Positions 6,283 to 10,392 of a stretch of 10,392 nt of DNA are shown here, in pieces. The notes under the pieces were generated by a model. That model ran no database searches, was not told the origin of the DNA, and saw nothing but the letters and a program-made list of their open reading frames with translations. Positions within the stretch are counted from its first letter, which is position 1. The number at the start of each line of letters is the position of its first letter. Source of the stretch: Quadrisphaera sp. (GTDB lineage Bacteria > Actinomycetota > Actinomycetes > Actinomycetales > Quadrisphaeraceae); NCBI GenBank assembly GCA_029258695.1, contig JARIBR010000184.1, positions 1-10,392 on the forward strand, written 5' to 3'. The translations under genes and the position numbers were made by a program.

Positions 6283-6323
6283 GCGGCCCCCCGCGGCGCT
6301 GCTCTCGAGTCCATGGGGGCCGC
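6283..6323 (-). other. Hairpin between atpC and the DUF2550 gene
   Basis: GCGGCCCCC (6283-6291) is perfectly complementary to GGGGGCCGC (6315-6323), a 9-bp all-GC stem with a 23-base loop. On the minus strand it begins 21 bases after the atpC stop and ends 3 bases before the DUF2550 start, so the G-run that could act as that gene's ribosome binding site is in the stem. It could be an operon terminator or attenuator, or a translational block. In sequence this GC-rich, 9-bp stems are not rare by chance. Confidence 0.4.
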
Positions 6324-6344
6324 GGGGATCAAGGACGCGTCAGG

Positions 6345-9182
<2,838 letters not shown>

Positions 9183-9224
9183 CGCGCTTCTCCTTCTGCT
9201 GTGGTGGTGCGGGTTCTCGCCCCG

Positions 9225-9260
9225 TGCCTCGCCGGGGGCGGCGCCGGCCCGGGCGAGGCA
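9225..9260 (-). other. Intercistronic hairpin between atpA and atpG
   Basis: TGCCTCGCC (9225-9233) is perfectly complementary to GGCGAGGCA (9252-9260). The enclosed 18 bases can extend the stem with two mismatches (9235-9237 with 9248-9250, and 9239-9241 with 9244-9246). It sits in the 93-base gap after the atpA stop and well before the atpG ribosome binding site. In atp operons such structures can stabilise or process mRNA and so adjust subunit ratios (three alpha per gamma). That role here is inference. Confidence 0.5.
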
Positions 9261-9275
9261 GGCCGGCGGGCGACG

Positions 9276-10391
9276 TCAGGAGCGGCGCTGCCTGGTGATC
9301 TGCTCCTGGTCCACGCCGTCCTCCTCGAGGGCGTCCTGCGTGGACTGCTCGCCGGAGCCGCTGGGCTCGGTCTCCGCGCCGGGGGTGAAGCCCGTCTTGA
9401 AGGACTCGACCTCCTTCTTCAGCGCGTCGACCGTGTCGTCGGACAGCTGACCGGTCTCACGGATGCTGCCGAGCGCGACGTCCTTGCGCTTGAGGTGGTC
9501 GAGCAGCTCGCGCTCGAAACGGCTCACGTCCTCGACGGCCACGGAGTCGAAGACCCCGTTGATCCCGCCCCACACCGAGACGACCTGCTCCTCGATGGGG
9601 TACGGCGAGTACTGCGGCTGCTTCAGCAGCTCGAGGAGGCGGGCACCGCGGTCGAGCTGGTTGCGCGAGGTCTGGTCGAGGTCGGAGGCGAACATCGCGA
9701 ACGACTCCAGCGACCGGAACTGCGCGAGGTCGATCTTCAGGGTGCCGGAGACCTTCTTCATGGCCTTGACCTGGGCGTCGCCGCCCACCCGCGAGACCGA
9801 CACGCCGACGTTGACGGCGGGGCGCTGGTTGGCGTTGAACAGGTCGGACTCGAGGAAGATCTGGCCGTCGGTGATGGAGATGACGTTGGTGGGGATGAAC
9901 GCCGAGACGTCGTTGGACTTCGTCTCGATGATCGGCAGGCCCGTCATCGATCCCGCACCGAGCTCGTCGGAGAGCTTCGCGCACCGCTCGAGCAGCCGGG
10001 AATGCAGGTAGAAGACGTCGCCGGGGTAGGCCTCGCGGCCCGGCGGGCGGCGCAGCAGCAGCGAGACCGCGCGGTAGGCCTCGGCCTGCTTGGACAGGTC
10101 GTCGAAGACCACGAGCACGTGCTTGCCGCCGTACATCCAGTGCTGGCCGATGGCCGAGCCGGTGTAGGGGGCGAGGTACTTGAAACCCGCGGGGTCCGAG
10201 GCGGGCGAGGCGACGATGGTGGTGTACTCCAGCGCACCGGCGTCCTCCAGCGCTCCGCGCACCGACGCGATCGTGGAACCCTTCTGGCCGATGGCGACGT
10301 AGATGCAGCGCACCTGCTTGTCCGGGTCGCCGGACTCCCAGTTCTGCTTCTGGTTGATGATGGTGTCGATGGCGATCGTCGTCTTGCCGGT
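9276..10391 (-). CDS. atpA: F1Fo ATP synthase alpha subunit (partial, 5' end outside window)
   Basis: The C-terminal 371 residues are present, starting inside Walker A ([14 protein letters not shown]) at the right edge; roughly 170 N-terminal residues are missing. Alpha carries the non-catalytic nucleotide sites of F1. Recognisable parts include [32 protein letters not shown] (Walker B region), [24 protein letters not shown] and [15 protein letters not shown]. The alpha signature around [17 protein letters not shown] is also intact, including its essential arginine. After the conserved end (VESFKTGF) a 36-residue acidic tail follows, ending TRQRRS (9279-9386). A C-terminal extension of about this length occurs in mycobacterial alpha, where it restrains ATP hydrolysis. 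The apparent in-frame ATG at 10313 is internal (the [12 protein letters not shown] segment, read as V-R-C upstream) and is not the start. Confidence 0.98.
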   Translation of the reverse strand, partial: TGKTTIAIDTIINQKQNWESGDPDKQVRCIYVAIGQKGSTIASVRGALEDAGALEYTTIVASPASDPAGFKYLAPYTGSAIGQHWMYGGKHVLVVFDDLSKQAEAYRAVSLLLRRPPGREAYPGDVFYLHSRLLERCAKLSDELGAGSMTGLPIIETKSNDVSAFIPTNVISITDGQIFLESDLFNANQRPAVNVGVSVSRVGGDAQVKAMKKVSGTLKIDLAQFRSLESFAMFASDLDQTSRNQLDRGARLLELLKQPQYSPYPIEEQVVSVWGGINGVFDSVAVEDVSRFERELLDHLKRKDVALGSIRETGQLSDDTVDALKKEVESFKTGFTPGAETEPSGSGEQSTQDALEEDGVDQEQITRQRRS

Positions 10392-10392
10392 C

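Overview
The window is ordinary, very GC-rich actinobacterial chromosome. I infer Actinomycetota from four things: GTG starts are common; NucS and DUF2550, both typical of the phylum, are present; atpA, atpG, atpD and atpC follow one another; and the ATP synthase alpha and gamma subunits carry actinobacterial-type additions. Gene content recalls the Mycobacterium tuberculosis stretch Rv1308-Rv1326c (atpA-G-D-C, DUF2550, nucS, thioredoxin-like protein, glgB). The genus cannot be fixed by eye; a Kineosporiales- or Micrococcales-like organism is a guess.

Layout from left to right. Positions 2-112 (+) are the last 36 codons of a protein that looks like the glycogen branching enzyme GlgB. A 16-bp hairpin (126-161) then separates it from a convergent, tightly packed minus-strand cluster transcribed from about 4681 down to 182. 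In order of transcription this cluster holds a small putative zinc-ribbon protein, an alpha/beta hydrolase, an MTH1187-type thiamine-binding protein, a large membrane/lipoprotein-like protein and a thioredoxin-fold/TPR protein. Gaps are +10, +5, -4 and +22 bases. Divergent from it, 35 bases away, are nucS (mismatch endonuclease EndoMS) and, 4 bases downstream, a small membrane protein with a DUF2007-like domain. These run rightwards and converge on DUF2550 at another GC-rich inverted repeat (5809-5847). From there to the right edge lies the F1 part of the ATP synthase operon on the minus strand: atpA (5' end outside the window), atpG, atpD and atpC, followed by DUF2550.

The F1 genes encode the catalytic head of the proton-driven ATP synthase. 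Three features bear on control of reverse ATP hydrolysis: alpha has a charged C-terminal tail of about 36 residues, gamma has a Gly/Glu-rich insertion of about 26 residues, and epsilon is short (103 aa) and appears to lack the C-terminal helical hairpin. NucS supplies mismatch-directed DNA cleavage, the actinobacterial substitute for MutS/MutL. The left-hand cluster mixes probable protein quality control, thiamine binding, hydrolase and envelope functions with no obvious common pathway.

I found no defence system, mobile element, CRISPR array, RNA gene or clearly new multi-gene system. The most interesting points are an internal lipobox that could make the 662-aa membrane protein a processed polyprotein, the ATP synthase regulatory features, and two candidate leaderless promoters, one overlapping the stop codon of the gene upstream.
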